Assembly: GCF_910592395.1 (NCBI RefSeq)
Contig: NC_088315.1
Span: 10,916,501-10,980,500, forward strand
DNA: 64,000 nt
Direction: 5' to 3'
Origin: Lineus longissimus
Lineage: Eukaryota; Nemertea; Pilidiophora; Heteronemertea; Lineidae
Under the pieces are notes generated by a model, which ran no database searches, had not been told where the DNA came from, and saw nothing but the letters and a program-made list of their open reading frames with translations. This document shows, one piece after another, positions 22,080 to 33,056 of this stretch; the stretch's first letter is position 1, and every line of letters begins with the position of its first letter. The position numbers were made by a program, and so were the translations under genes.

Positions 22080-22378
22080 AGCAACACAACAGCCCAACAA
22101 TAGGGACCGATGGACATTGTTGTAAACTACAGTGACGGTATCCAGTTTTACTTCTACTATTCTGATTTTATTGTCTGGTCCGTGTGTATCATCGGTTGAT
22201 CCTGTACCCCTCAACATGTGCCATTTGGACAGCCCACCTGCTTGACTACAACAGAATGTTTCAACAACAGAGTCGCAACAAAGTCTATAACGTCACAACG
22301 TCATTGAGAAACCACCCCTGAGTCATGATGTCATTCAAACTGTGAACTTCGAACAAGACAGATGCAAGTCAACCCCAG

Positions 22379-22421
22379 CCACCCTGATAAAGCCTAGCGG
22401 GGCAGAAACGCGCGTCGGTGG
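22379..22421 (+). ncRNA. Hammerhead motif, unit 2 (core mutated)
   Basis: It has the same stems and GTC site (22414-22416), exactly 342 bp after the first. The core reads CTGATAA instead of CTGATGA, which changes the catalytic G8, so it is probably inactive. Confidence 0.6.
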
Positions 22422-22598
22422 AGCAATATAACAGCCCAACAATAGGGACCGATGGACATTGTTGTAAACTACAGTGACGGTATCCAGTTTTACTTCTTCT
22501 ATTCAAAAACTATTGAGTAATCAGTGAGGTTTCAGGCGTATATAAAGTTTGGGTACTGTCGGAAACCTCTTCTTGCCTTGCCTACAACTTGTAGAAAT

Positions 22599-23954
22599 AT
22601 GGATGAGCCACTGCCTAAAAGAAAGCGTAGTTATTCCGTGTCGGAGAAGCTGCGATACCTGCGATACTTTGAGGTTGCCATTGGAAATGGCACTGTGCGA
22701 ACGATGACAGAATTTGCCAACCACCACAACATACCTTTTGAGACGTTTCGCAGGTGGAACCGTCATGACCTTGAATTGATGGAGGAGCAGAACCGGGGCA
22801 AAGACCGAAAGGTAAAGCAGAGGTTGATTGGTTACTGGCCTGAGGTCGAAGACCAACTAGAAATTTGGTTCCGGGATGTTCGGCGAAGACGTCTACCTGT
22901 TGTGATCCATGATGTCCAGGAGAAGGCCGTGCAACTATTCCACACCTGGTGGGATGCCCTCCCAGGAGAGCGCCGACAACTCGCCACAGAAGCAAAACCA
23001 CTAATGCATGATTTCCATGCATCCAACGGCTGGGTGGAACTTTTTATGAAGAGGAAGGACATCAGCCTGCGAAAAGTCACGAAGAACACTACCACCATTC
23101 CAGAAAACGCCGTTGTCCTGGTTCGAAACTTTCGCGATGAAATAACCAACACCATCGAAAATTTTGGTATACCAATGCGCCTGTTTTTCAACATGGACCA
23201 GACTTTCCTCCTTTTTGACCTCCGCCTAATGCACACCCTCAATGAGAAAGGCGGCAAGGCTGTTGATGTACGAACCTCCAGGAAGAATCCAAAGCTGGGA
23301 TGTTCTGTTACACTTTGCGTGGCGGCGAATGGCGATAAAATGCGAGCCCACATCACCTTTCCGAGAAGATGATTTGTTCGCGCGCTTCGAGCTCTGGAAG
23401 AGGCCGAGTTGCCCGAAAACGTTGTGGTCACATCGTCCGCCACGGGATGGGTCAGACAGGAGACGATTCACCATTGGCTTGACGAAATCTTCATACCATA
23501 CGTCCATGAGGCCCATGCTGAACAGTTCATACTTTTGGTGGATCAGTTCAGAGTACATCGAACGGAGAACTTCAGGAATCGTCTCACTGCAGAAGGGGGC
23601 AGACTCAACTTTGTACCGGCTGGATGCACATCTTTGGCACAACCCCTGGATGTGGCTGTCATGAGATCCTTCAAATGTCACGCCAGACAAGCATGGAAGT
23701 CATGGAAGATCGAAAACACCAACGAAGCAGGCCAGTGTGATCCAATTGGACTCAGAGATGTTGTCAACATCGTCAGCCGTGCCTTGGAAGCGATCAGCCC
23801 AGAGGTCGTCGAGCATGGATTTGAGAAAGCGTTACGCCCACAGAACATAGACGCAGGTCCACACCCAGTTCCAGATGACGACGATGACGACGAACAGGGG
23901 GTAGAATTCCTCAATCTGCCTGATGAGTTTGAGCCTGAGATAGCAGGGCAGTAA
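22599..23954 (+). pseudogene. Pogo-like DDE transposase, intronless, frameshifted
   Basis: The start ATG at 22599 (MDEPLPKRKRSYS) is preceded by a TATA-like GTATATAAAG near 22539. The N-terminal helix-turn-helix region (EKLRYLRYF... IPFETFRRW) is followed by a CENP-B-type second DNA-binding region and a DDE domain. First D is in NMDQTF (codon at 23196), second D in LLVDQF (23541), third D in AQPLDVAV (23649), 36 codons after the second. The frame is broken by a small indel near 23360-23385. An acidic tail (DDDDDDE) ends at TAA. It is related to the intron-bearing transposase at 46945-49200. Confidence 0.8.
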
Positions 23955-24862
23955 GCAATCGGGTCAACAGAGACAATCGGCAACCGGACCAGAATAAAAA
24001 TTAAAAATAATGAATAAAAAAATTAAAAAAACAAAAATGAGAAATAAAAAATAAAAACAATGAATAAAGGCAAAAAAAGATGAATAAAGATTGGCTGAAA
24101 GCCAATCTGAATAAACCTGAATGCATGAAGCGTCGCTGTCTTGAAGCGATGCTTGTAGAGCCCCCAAAAGGCCTGTGATGCCCACTCCGACGCGTTTTAT
24201 GTGAGAAAGGGTTAACGTTGATCTATCAAACAGACCCAAACCGCAAAACCGCACTGAAACCGCAAACTCAGACCGCAAACCACAATAAACGCGAGCGCTT
24301 TGCATATCCTATGTGTCTCGTTAGGCCAATCTGTCCTTCTACTAGTAACACACCTACTTCTTTCAACTTTCGACTAATGAGTGAAATGGTATTGTGCCCT
24401 GTGCTCGCGGTAGGCGTATGCATTAAGCCTAATGAACCGGTCTTACATCGATGAAAAGACGGTATAATGCTCTGATAAAGCTCAGTAGATGTACACGGGA
24501 ATCACTAAAAAATGTGTCCGCTTAGAACTGGTTACATCACGAAAATATCTCTACATCCCTCGATGTGTACATGAATATGTACGAAATCGCTCACAGCGAA
24601 GGAATTTATTCACATTTTTCATCTCCAAACCCGGCTAAAACCTTCGGTAATAAACCTTCATCTTCGTTTCTACGGATAAGTGCCAGCCGGTACTGCATGA
24701 TGTAGTCAATCTTCTCTGTATCACCCTGTATGATCACACCGCTCCATAGTTCAAATAGGCCCCGTGTGGTGGCGTAGTAAGCGGAGCGCTGATTGGTCCA
24801 TATTATGAGTGTGTGGTTCAAGGTTTCACTGGTTCCAAGCTTTATCACCTACCATAAGATAA

Positions 24863-25012
24863 TATAACAATAGATGATCACCGGTATATTGCGTAACCCT
24901 GGATGCAAGCAAGGCTTTTGATTGTGTGCACTGTGTGAAGCTATTTCGAAAGCTGCCTAGTAGAGGATTGTGTCCATTAATAGCACGGTTTTTAGCATAC
25001 ATGAATACAAAT
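24863..25012 (+). mobile_element. LINE-A fragment, RT motif A region
   Basis: It encodes DASKAFDCVHCVKLFRK followed by GLCPLIARFLAYMN, then is interrupted by MITE sequence. The same region is at 43138-43290. Confidence 0.75.
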
Positions 25013-25529
25013 TCTAAAATACCTTGGTACCGTAAAGTCAACTTTTAAATGGAAAATGCATAAGCCTCGTTCTGAGAGCGGAGTGTTTTGGACACGCAAC
25101 CAAGATGCTCTACCAAAGTTCCCTCGGGTTGCACTAAAATGTGGAAACCATGCACACGTCACGTCAATGGAATTTCAGCTCACTTCAGAAGTTTGAGGCT
25201 CTCAAAACACTGCTTCAAACACAAATCAGCCAAGGAAGCATCAACCACCCTAAGTTTTTTAATGAGCACTACACATATTTGCCGAGAAAAACGCTCCAAA
25301 TAGCCCATTTGCGCGGATTTTAGCATCACTTGAGCGAGCCGATGCGGACTTCCTCTGTGCGCTGTACAAAATGTACATGTCTCATTTTCTGTAACGTTGC
25401 CGTAACATAATGTAAACAACGGCGCTACCGGCGCTCCGGCCGGGCCGGCGATGGATGGAATTTGCCAAATTCGCACAAATTCAAGTTATTTTCGTGGCCT
25501 ATCTTTTTAAGTTTGAGGTATTTTAGAAT
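25013..25529. mobile_element. MITE with TTCTAAAATACC ends
   Basis: TTCTAAAATACC at the left and GGTATTTTAGAA at the right bound about 517 bp. The corresponding point in unit 4 (about 43293) is uninterrupted. The target duplication is unclear because a second hairpin element adjoins on the right. Confidence 0.5.
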
Positions 25530-25535
25530 AGAAAT

Positions 25536-25700
25536 TGAACCCTCGGCTTCGGACCTTGGTTGAGTTACCAAGACACTCTCGGGTGGAGCTAAAATTTCGT
25601 CCAAACCCTCGCCTGTCGGCTCGGGTTTGGACTGTATTTTAGCTCTACCCTCGAGTGTCTTGGTAACTCAACCAAGGTCCTCCGCCTCGGGTTCAATTAC
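25536..25700. repeat. Long foldback hairpin, about 60-bp arms
   Basis: Arms beginning ATTGAACCCTCGG and ending CCTCGGGTTCAAT fold on each other, including GGTTGAGTTACCAAGACACT against its complement, with a loop around CGCCTGTCGGCTC. Nearly perfect pairing suggests a recent foldback insertion. Confidence 0.65.
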
Positions 25701-25815
25701 TTAATCAACATTTTAGCGTAAAGATGGCAGATTATGTATCAAATCTGTTCAGCGCCACAAATTGTACGGGGTGTTGTAATGTTATGTTATGATATGATAA
25801 AGTATTTTGCTGATA

Positions 25816-27030
25816 AGGCAGCTTATGAGTGCGTGTGATTCATATAGGATCTATATATCACTGGCAATCGGCCAACACGCTACCGTGAGGTATACTGTTC
25901 TGTTTTGATGTAAGTTAACGTGCAGAATATAAATTGAGTCCAAGAAATGAGGTACATGTACTTTGATGATTATAGCTTGCTTAGGTCGTGTAAAATTGGG
26001 GTAGACTAGAGCTTCAAATGGAGAGTACTGGCTCTCTAGTGGCAGGGAGAGAGTACCTTCAAGGATCGTACCTATCTGCTAGGAGTCAATTTTGACACAC
26101 AGCAATGTTAGCGAGCACTCAATATCACCGAGATAAGATTCAGATATGTTTTATAATTTTAATCAGGGAAGTTAACAATATTAGGTGTCTGGTAATGAAG
26201 GGCCTAAACCTTGGCTTGTGCTTTCAAAACAGGGTTAAAGGTAGTCTGATAAACTTGCTAATACCAAACTGATAGAATAATTGGTTGCCAAAATATTTCA
26301 GAGTGGGAAGCTTTCGAGTTTTGTTATCAATTTCGACAAATTGGCTCAAGTTGAAGCTTTCTGAAGGTGACTTATTTCGGCATAAAATCGGGTAAAATCG
26401 GTGAGAGGATCGGAGGTGAATTTTTGGAGGTGGACTCCCGGAGGTGAACTTTTGGAGGTGAACCTCTAGAGCGTTGATATCTTGCCCTTTTTATACCTGT
26501 TAACGCCATTGCTTCATACCTATTTTTAACCTATTTCTTCATAGTAGACCATTCGGTCATTACTATTTTAGCTGATTAGCTCATTTTCAGATTGCCTCAT
26601 TGTTAAAAATAGTTCAGTTAAATAGGTATTGTTTCATAACATATCAACTATCCTATTATACGATTTATAAAACCGTCATAATAATTATACATATGAAATA
26701 ATGAGTTTTATTTTGGTCCTTGATCTGATTCTAGTTTTTTAAGTACTTGTTTTAGACAAATGTTTCAAGGTTGATCCTTATTCACTTTCTGACTTACATT
26801 CTATAGATAGCCACTTGGCTACAATTCAAGCCTCATTGAGCAGGTGAATCCTCGCAGTTATGCAATATTTACAGGTATTTTCCAATAATATGTACCAATG
26901 GGAAGCACAGCCGCTAGTGTACGAGGCCTATGTGGGTAAACATGCAACAGAACATGCATAGTTACATATGAAGAATGGAATGATTTTGCTTCAAATCGTC
27001 TCTAAATATAGTGATGAAGGCAGCACTATA
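25816..27030 (+). repeat. 1.2-kb non-coding block duplicated at 49790-51005
   Basis: It is near-identical to 49790-51005 in unit 4. It contains a local cluster of GGAGGTGAA/GGAGGTGG motifs at 26410-26467. I find no gene or RNA in it. The unit 4 copy marks where LINE-B and the second pogo-like transposon were inserted. Confidence 0.65.
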
Positions 27031-27555
27031 CAAAATGGGGTTAAGCAAGTTGGTGTGTTGTCACCGATACTATCTTGTGTGTATTTAGATAAATTTTTAG
27101 CGTAGAAGAAATTCAATATACTCTCTTTAAGAGTTTTGTAACCTGTCTGTTTGGCTTCCAGTTCTGGGACACAACATCTCATTCTATTGAAAATGTATGT
27201 AGAGCGTGGAGGAAGCGGGTTAGGAAAATTACGGGTCTACCGTATAGGACTCATAACAATCTAATTCCACTAATAATCAACGACTGCAATGTGGAGATGC
27301 AATTAGAAAGAAGGACAATGAGGTATATTGAAAATATGTTTAAATCCCATAACACCTACTTGATATTGTGTAAGAACTAAATACTGAAAGGAAGTGCAAC
27401 TAATCTTAGCAAAAATTTAATCCAGATTTGCCGGAAACACGTATTTTATATATATGACGTGGACCGCATGAATTATTCGTATCTTATAAATGTAAAAAGA
27501 GTTGATGTGAACACTGCCGCATATCGAACCGCACATTAAATCCGAGAGTGACTAA
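27031..27555 (+). mobile_element. LINE-A 3' fragment
   Basis: It encodes the motif B remnant (GVLSPILSCVYLDK) and the C-terminal region (TTSHSIENVCRAWRKRVRKI...), with the segment between them deleted and a stop at KN. Confidence 0.75.
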
Positions 27556-28020
27556 CACTGAGGGAGCCCGATGATCATTTACTTTCAGAGGAAGAAGTTG
27601 GACACATTATTGATTTTCTCTGCACGAATTAATTTAGAAAATTATTGTAAACTGTACTATCTATTGCTGCACATAAGGTTTGAAGTTCACGCACTTTGCA
27701 CAATATTTTGTCGCTGTACTTTTATGTCCGAAAATAAACATAGACCTACATAATTAACCTTTTCGTTGCCAAGCACCTGTGGTTGAAAATGTCTTTTGTG
27801 ACCATGTGCCAACTGAAACCCCAGGCGTTTTGGGCAAATGACTGTTCTGTATCGCAGGAATCTATCGGTAGAAGTGCGGTTTGAATACATACATTTTGTC
27901 TCAATTCCTGGCAGAAAATTGAGTTTGAAGACACAAACAAATCGGATTCGACGATTATTTTTTGATTGCCACGGTATCGTATAAGCTCCCAACAGGTGAA
28001 TTAAAAAGAAAGGCAGCAGT
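27556..28020. repeat. Repeat C copy
   Basis: Same sequence as 3062-3511, here without foldback elements on either side. It therefore shows the empty sites of both MULE-like foldbacks. Confidence 0.65.
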
Positions 28021-28137
28021 TAGTGCAATCAAACTGGCCGATACCAAAATAATATAATTATTGGAAGTGTGTTTTAGAAAACAAAATAATCGTTAAATGA
28101 GCTAGAGGTTCCACCGACAAATGGAATTTGTCGTTTG

Positions 28138-28293
28138 AGTGTTTCCCCTCATTGAGTGTTTCCCCTCATTGTTTGGGAACGCTCAAAAATAGATTGACGA
28201 GTTTTTCTGTGTATCCCCCCTAATGAAAAGTCATGGTCTCTCTAGCTGCCTATTGTTTGGAAACACTGAAACATGGGGAACAACCACAGATGT
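28138..28293. mobile_element. Remnant of the CCGG-flanked MITE
   Basis: It matches the right part of the 172-bp element at 57253 (GGGAACGCTCAAAAATAG to ATGTTACACCGG), with the left end replaced by a duplicated GTGTTTCCCCTCATT segment. Confidence 0.5.
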
Positions 28294-28496
28294 TACACCG
28301 GCCGATACAAAAATAATATAATTATTGGAAGTGTGTTTTAGAACACAAAATAGTCACTAAATGAGCTAGAGGTTGCTTGTAAGAGATTATTTTTAAATGA
28401 CGAAATTAAAAACAAATGGCTGATAAGCAGGACTGGTACCACAGTACGAGCCGCGCATCAAGCATACGTAATTACATTGTAAAAAATAAAAAGGTT

Positions 28497-28591
28497 GATA
28501 ATTGAATTAAATTGTTCTTCTAAAAATTGGCTTTTAATGATCAGTAATTATATTACCACGTGTTTCCAATAACATTTCGTTGTCTTGGAGA
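28497..28591 (-). pseudogene. Antisense fragment of exon B 3' end
   Basis: The minus strand matches the last codons and 3' flank of exon B (WKHV... stop, then TGATCATTAA and AGCCAATTTTTAGAAGAAC), with a 12-base gap. It is joined directly to LINE-A RT sequence on its other side. Sister copies are at 52651 and 54498. Confidence 0.75.
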
Positions 28592-29720
28592 TCACTTTGT
28601 CCATTTTGGGGATAGATTAACTGGCTATATCGGTCTTTTGTTGAACACAAGGGTACAACACGGGTACTGCCCCAATGGTTTTCAACCATGGTGATTCCAA
28701 TTCCTACGGATAGCAGAAAATCCCCAAGCTCTTCAGAAAACTATCGTGGTATATCACTTAGCAGTGTGATGGGGAAGATCTTGGACAATATCATTATTAG
28801 AAATCATAGCCAGGCATTGGGTCTTGCGATGCCCAGTTCGGATTCAAAAAAATCGACAGCGGACTGCAGCTCCGTAGTCAATGAAGTGATAAGATAAGAT
28901 AACAATAGTTGATCACCGGTATATTGCGTAACCCTGGATGCAAGCAAGGCTTTTGATTGTGTGCACTTTGTGAAGCTATTTCGAAAGCTGCTTAGTAGAG
29001 GATTATGTCCATTAATAGCAGAAAATCCCTAAGCTCTTCAGAAAACTATCGTGGTATATCACTTAGCAGTGTTATGGGGAAGATCTTGGACAATATCATT
29101 ATTAGAAATCATAGCCAGGCATTGGCGTCTTGCGATGCCCAGTTCGGATTCAAAAAAAGGTGGTGTTTTGTCACCGATACTATTTAATGTGTATTTAGAT
29201 CAACTTATAGCATTGAAGAGTTGACCTTGGTATTAATGAATTATACCAAAAAAAACTAATATGGTAATTGCAGAAATTCAATATACTTTCTTAAGAGTTT
29301 TGCAACCTGTCTGTATGGTTTCCAGTTCTGGGACGGACACAACATCTCATTCTATTGAAAATTTATGTAGAGCGTGGAGGAAGCGTGTTAGGAAAATTAC
29401 GGGTCTACCGTATAGGACTCATAACAATCTAATTCCACTAATAATCAACGACTACAATATGGAGATTCAATTAGAAAGAAGGACAATGAGGTATATTGAA
29501 AATATGGTTAAATCCCATAACACCTACTTGATATTGTGTAAGAACTTAACACTGAAAGGAAGTGCAACCAATCTTATCAAAAATCTAATCCAGATTTGCC
29601 GAAAACACGGATTTTATGAATATATCGTGGACCGCATGAACTATTCGTATCTTATTGTAAAAAAAGCTGATGTGCCGCATATCGAACCGCATATCAAATC
29701 CGAGAGTGACAAACACTGAG
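28592..29720 (+). mobile_element. LINE-A mosaic with internal duplication
   Basis: RT block SENYRGISLSSVMGKILDN appears twice (28688-28897 and 29005-29187), separated by motif A sequence. The motif B end and the C-terminal region (29261-29719) follow. The YADD segment is missing. The arrangement looks like repeated recombination between copies. Confidence 0.75.
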
Positions 29721-30267
29721 GCTGAAAGGGTGGATGTCGTCCTGGGTGCCGACAAATGGTACCCAGGTTCGAGATCGACTGGACAATAAGCACCCTGGGT
29801 GCCATTACACTAGACAAACAGCACCCAGCTTCTTCTTCTACACTTTTTCTATACCTACAACCGAGGGCACGTGTCACGATAACCATCATTTTGCAAGATG
29901 TCGACCGTCCCTGTCTCCAACCGCGCTCTAAAAACATTTCCTTCATCAATTCCGTCTTATTCAAACGGGGTATTCGTCTCTAATGGGAGGGAGATAAAGA
30001 ACGATTTAGTCGAAGTTGTGCAGGGTGAGGAAGGGCCTGATTATAGGCTGAAAATCTGTTCTTTTTATTTCGCGAACTGCTAATGCCGCAAGTACCACGG
30101 CGCGAGATAAAACGAGATTGCAAGAAACGTCCTCGTCCCTAAGATCCGTAAGCCAGGCAAAAAGAAGCTGGGTGCTGTTGTAATGGCACCCAGGGTGCTT
30201 ATTGTCTAGTCGATCTCGAACCTGGGTACCATTTGTCGGCACCCAGGACGACATCCACTCTTTCAGC
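29721..30267. mobile_element. MULE-like foldback element, type 1, unit 3
   Basis: Same length (547 bp), position and captured ORF (29898-30083) as at 2506. The 9-bp flanks are AACACTGAG and AAAACTGAG. Confidence 0.75.
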
Positions 30268-30276
30268 AAAACTGAG

Positions 30277-30726
30277 GGCGTCCGATGATCATTTACTTTC
30301 AAAGGAAGAAGTTGGACATGATCATTGATTTTCTCTCCACGAATTAATTTAGAAAATTACTGTAAACTGTAGTATTTATTCCTGCACATAAGGTTTGAAG
30401 TTCATGCACTTCGCACAATATTTTGTAGCTGTACTATTATGTCCGAAAATAAACATACATAATTAACCTTTTCATTGCCAAGCACCTGTGGTCAAAAATG
30501 CCTTTTGTGACCATGTGCCAACTGCAACCCCAGTCGTTTTGGGCAAATGATTGTTCTGTATCGCAGGAATCTATCGGTAAAGTTCAGTTTGAATACATAC
30601 ATTTTGTCTCAATTCCTGGCAGAAAATTGAGTTTGAAGACACAAACAAATCGGATTCGACGATTATTTTTTGATTGCCGCGGTATCGTATAACCTCTCAA
30701 CAGGTGAGCTAACAAGAAAGGCAGCA
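30277..30726. repeat. Repeat C copy
   Basis: It lies between the two foldback elements, as at 3062. Confidence 0.6.
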
Positions 30727-30735
30727 GTTAGTGCG

Positions 30736-31294
30736 GCTGAAAGGGTGGATGTCGTCCTGGGTGCCGACAAATGGTACCCAGGTTCGAGATCGACTGGACA
30801 ATAAGCACCCTGGGTGCCATTACACTAGACAAACAGCACCCAGCTTCTTTTTGCCTGGCTTTTGGATCTTAGGGACGAGGACGTTTCTTGCAATTTCTTT
30901 TTATCTCGCGCCGTGGTACTTGCGACATTAGCAGTGCGCGAAATAAAAAGAACAGATAAACAGAAAAAAAGGCCTATAGGTCTTTGAAAGCACATTTCGG
31001 ATGATTTATTCAGAAAAGGTATGTAGGAGGGATATATTCAGAGAATGAAAAATTGTGTGATGACAAAATGAATGGATTTGCTGCGTATTTTTATTTTTAT
31101 TTTTCTTATGGTTATCGTGACACGTGACCTCCGTGCGCGTGGGGCCAACCTCGATTGTAGGTATAGAAAAAGTGTAGAAGAAGAAGCTGGGTGCTGTTTG
31201 TCTAGTGTAATGGCACCCAGGGTGCGTATTGTCCAGTCGATCTCGAACCTGGGTACCATTTGTCGGCAACCAGGACAACATCCACCCTTTCAGC
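30736..31294. mobile_element. MULE-like foldback element, type 2, unit 3
   Basis: It is flanked by GTTAGTGCG at both ends and keeps the interior segment deleted in unit 1. Confidence 0.75.
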
Positions 31295-31571
31295 GTTAGT
31301 GCGATCGAACCGGCCGATACAAAAATAATATAATTATTGGAAATGTGTTTTAGAACACAAAATAGTCACTAAATGAGCTAGAGGTTGCTTGTAAGAGATT
31401 ATTTTTAAATGACGAAATTAAAAACAAATGGCTGAAATGCAGGACTGTTACTACATTACGTGCCAAGCATCAAGCACATGTAATTACATTGTAAAAAAAT
31501 AAAAAAGGACTATTTCTGTAAATGTCTAAAACTTCACTGTCTGTTTTTAAAAAATGTTATTATGACTTATT

Positions 31572-31686
31572 ATGAAATTTTTTAAAGATACATTCGTATT
31601 TTTTCTTCCCTTTTGCTTGGCTGCATCTTCGCGAATTTTTGGACTGTCAATTCACGAAGTACAGAAAAAAGGAATTCAAATTAGTG
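31572..31686 (+). pseudogene. Signal-peptide exon of PAN gene, copy 2 (frameshifted)
   Basis: It is homologous to 4295-4411 but lacks one T in the poly-T tract and one A near the end. The frame therefore reads FLPFCLAASSRIFG and passes through the donor position. The donor GTAAGA is kept. This copy is probably broken unless another start is used. Confidence 0.5.
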
Positions 31687-32259
31687 GTAAGATACAGAAT
31701 GAGCAACTATATTCAAATATCGATAGGTATATGACAAAGCGCAGAATATGTCTTTATCGATCAAGCAGAATTCACTTCAAAATATATGGTATGTTTCCAA
31801 AATATGATAAAGAATTTCAACAATTGAAACAATTGAACAATTTAAAGTATGATTTACTGCATGGTTTGAAAGATAACGTGAGCAGACAGCTATGACACGT
31901 GATGAGGATAAGCCTGCAAGACTGCGTTGTTCCAGCAGAGGTTACCTCAAATCAGCCATGGCCTAGTTCTCAATTCTCTGGAATGATCATGTGATGGTTG
32001 AAGATTGATGATGAAAACAAGTTGTTGCAACAAATGCCAATCTTTCCCTTATGATTAGCACCGGGTGTAACACTCTACTGACTTTGAAGTAACCTAGTGC
32101 AACAGTCATCACCACAAGTGCAACACTATTTTCATAGAGCCCGAAAGTCTCAACGTCGTGTGCTACAGAAATGACATACTCTTCATACATCGACGCCTGT
32201 AGCATATTGATATGGACGGAGTAGCATGTGTTGTTGTTCTTGTAGAAAACTCGAGAATT

Positions 32260-32306
32260 ACTGATGTATATATTTGTTTTTTTTAAAACCAAATATATAC
32301 ATCAGT
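32260..32306. repeat. Perfect 17-bp hairpin created in units 3 and 4
   Basis: ACTGATGTATATATTTG and its exact complement are separated by 13 bases. Unit 1 (about 5615) has only the left arm. The hairpin recurs at 58346-58392. Confidence 0.7.
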
Positions 32307-32666
32307 TGTAGGGAGATAAAGGAAAATCATTTTCATTCAACGGCTAAGCATATAGCAAACTGGAAATTACCGAAACATCGCAGAAGCAGAAAAGGAATTG
32401 AATGTAGGTATAAAGGAGGTGATCTTTCTCGCTATATGTCGTAGTGACAGCAGATGAGAAGATAGGTACTGCCAAGATTGTTATTTTGTTAACAATGCAC
32501 GTTTCTGCCTCACCGTCTTAATGACAACCCCGAGGTCACGCAAATTTTGGACTGAAATAATGCCTTGTATCGCTAAGATGATGTACGTCTGTAAGATACT
32601 AACTCCATGTTTTACTTGGAAATTGGAGTAAATCGCACGGCTCTAAGAAAAGAGCTTCCTACTTAC

Positions 32667-32900
32667 TTCTTCTGCTTTTTCGCACTTGAAAACTCCATGT
32701 CAGTCCGACCTCCCGTTTCTGAGATGACCGTTTTGAGACATGACGTCCAATTTTAACTTTTGGGACACAACTTCAGCGTTTCGGTTGCCACTAAAAGCGT
32801 CTTCTTTGGGATTTCGCAAGGAATGAATGAAATTCTTGAATGCTAACGTCGTGCTACCTACAGCGCATGTAATTCTTGCCATCAACTTATTACCAATCAT
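32667..32900 (-). pseudogene. Minus-strand exon-like ORF, copy with frameshift
   Basis: It is homologous to the 79-codon frame at 58753-58989. A 2-base deletion brings an early stop after NGRSD. The donor-like GTAAGT is kept. The product is unknown. Confidence 0.35.
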
Positions 32901-32975
32901 CGTACTTTGCGTTTAGAGTGGGCTAGGAATAGTATTGGTTGGGAGAGGGGGGGGGGCTTGCTTGGAAAAAGTTCA

Positions 32976-33056
32976 TTAATGGACTCGCGTGTAAATAGCC
33001 ATGATCAAATTTTTATACACTGTGGCTATTTTCACGCGAGACCTGTATGACGCGAG
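32976..33056. repeat. Imperfect hairpin with CTCGCGTG / CACGCGAG arms
   Basis: GACTCGCGTG...AAATAGCC pairs with GGCTATTT...CACGCGAG around an AT-rich loop. It is also at about 59068-59145. No known RNA element is recognised. Confidence 0.45.

Larger units (their letters stand above)
22022..22503 (+). mobile_element. Retrozyme-like element: 1.4 tandem units with hammerhead motifs
   Basis: A 342-bp unit (22022-22363) is followed by a 140-bp partial second unit (22364-22503). The whole is flanked by a perfect 18-bp duplication CAAAAACTATTGAGTAAT (22004-22021 and 22504-22521). Each unit start carries a type I hammerhead-like motif. There is no protein frame. This architecture (direct repeats with hammerheads, TSDs, no ORF) is that of animal retrozymes, which are thought to spread as circular RNAs using Penelope-type machinery; Penelope elements are present in this window. 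Confidence 0.7.
21563..24462 (+). mobile_element. Pogo-like DDE transposon, 2.9 kb, with empty site in unit 4
   Basis: Ends CTGTCTTTTCATCGAT and ATCGATGAAAAGACGG form inverted repeats (with further GAACCGGT matching), flanked by TA (21561-21562, 24463-24464). The sister copy at about 42485 reads TACATATAATGC with a single TA, the empty site. It carries a damaged transposase (22599-23954). It was itself hit by a small MITE (21782) and a retrozyme-like element (22022). Confidence 0.85.
21160..24853. mobile_element. MULE-like element, outer shell of a transposon nest
   Basis: Inverted ends GGTAGTTGATAAAGCTTGG (left) and CCAAGCTTTATCACCTACC (right) are flanked by a 9-bp duplication ATAAGATAA (21151-21159 and 24854-24862) within LINE-A. 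The intact, uninterrupted copy is at 42088-43128. This one was later split by a pogo-like transposon (21563-24462) and has lost about 250 bp near its right end. A minus-strand frame at 24606-24790 (QGDTEKIDYIMQYR... to GDEKCE stop) looks captured. Confidence 0.75.

Noticed and set aside
22832-23690. Long minus-strand frames (203 and 154 codons) over the pogo-like transposase
   Set aside because: They are complementary shadows of the transposase, which has the conserved DDE motifs.
24000-24090. A-rich tract after the pogo-like transposase as a poly-A tail of a retrocopy
   Set aside because: The element has TIRs and a TA duplication, so it is a DNA transposon. The tract is simple repeat with several AATAAA motifs.
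26400-26470. CRISPR-like or short regularly spaced repeats (GGAGGTGAA)
   Set aside because: There are only four irregular short copies in a eukaryotic context, with no spacer structure.
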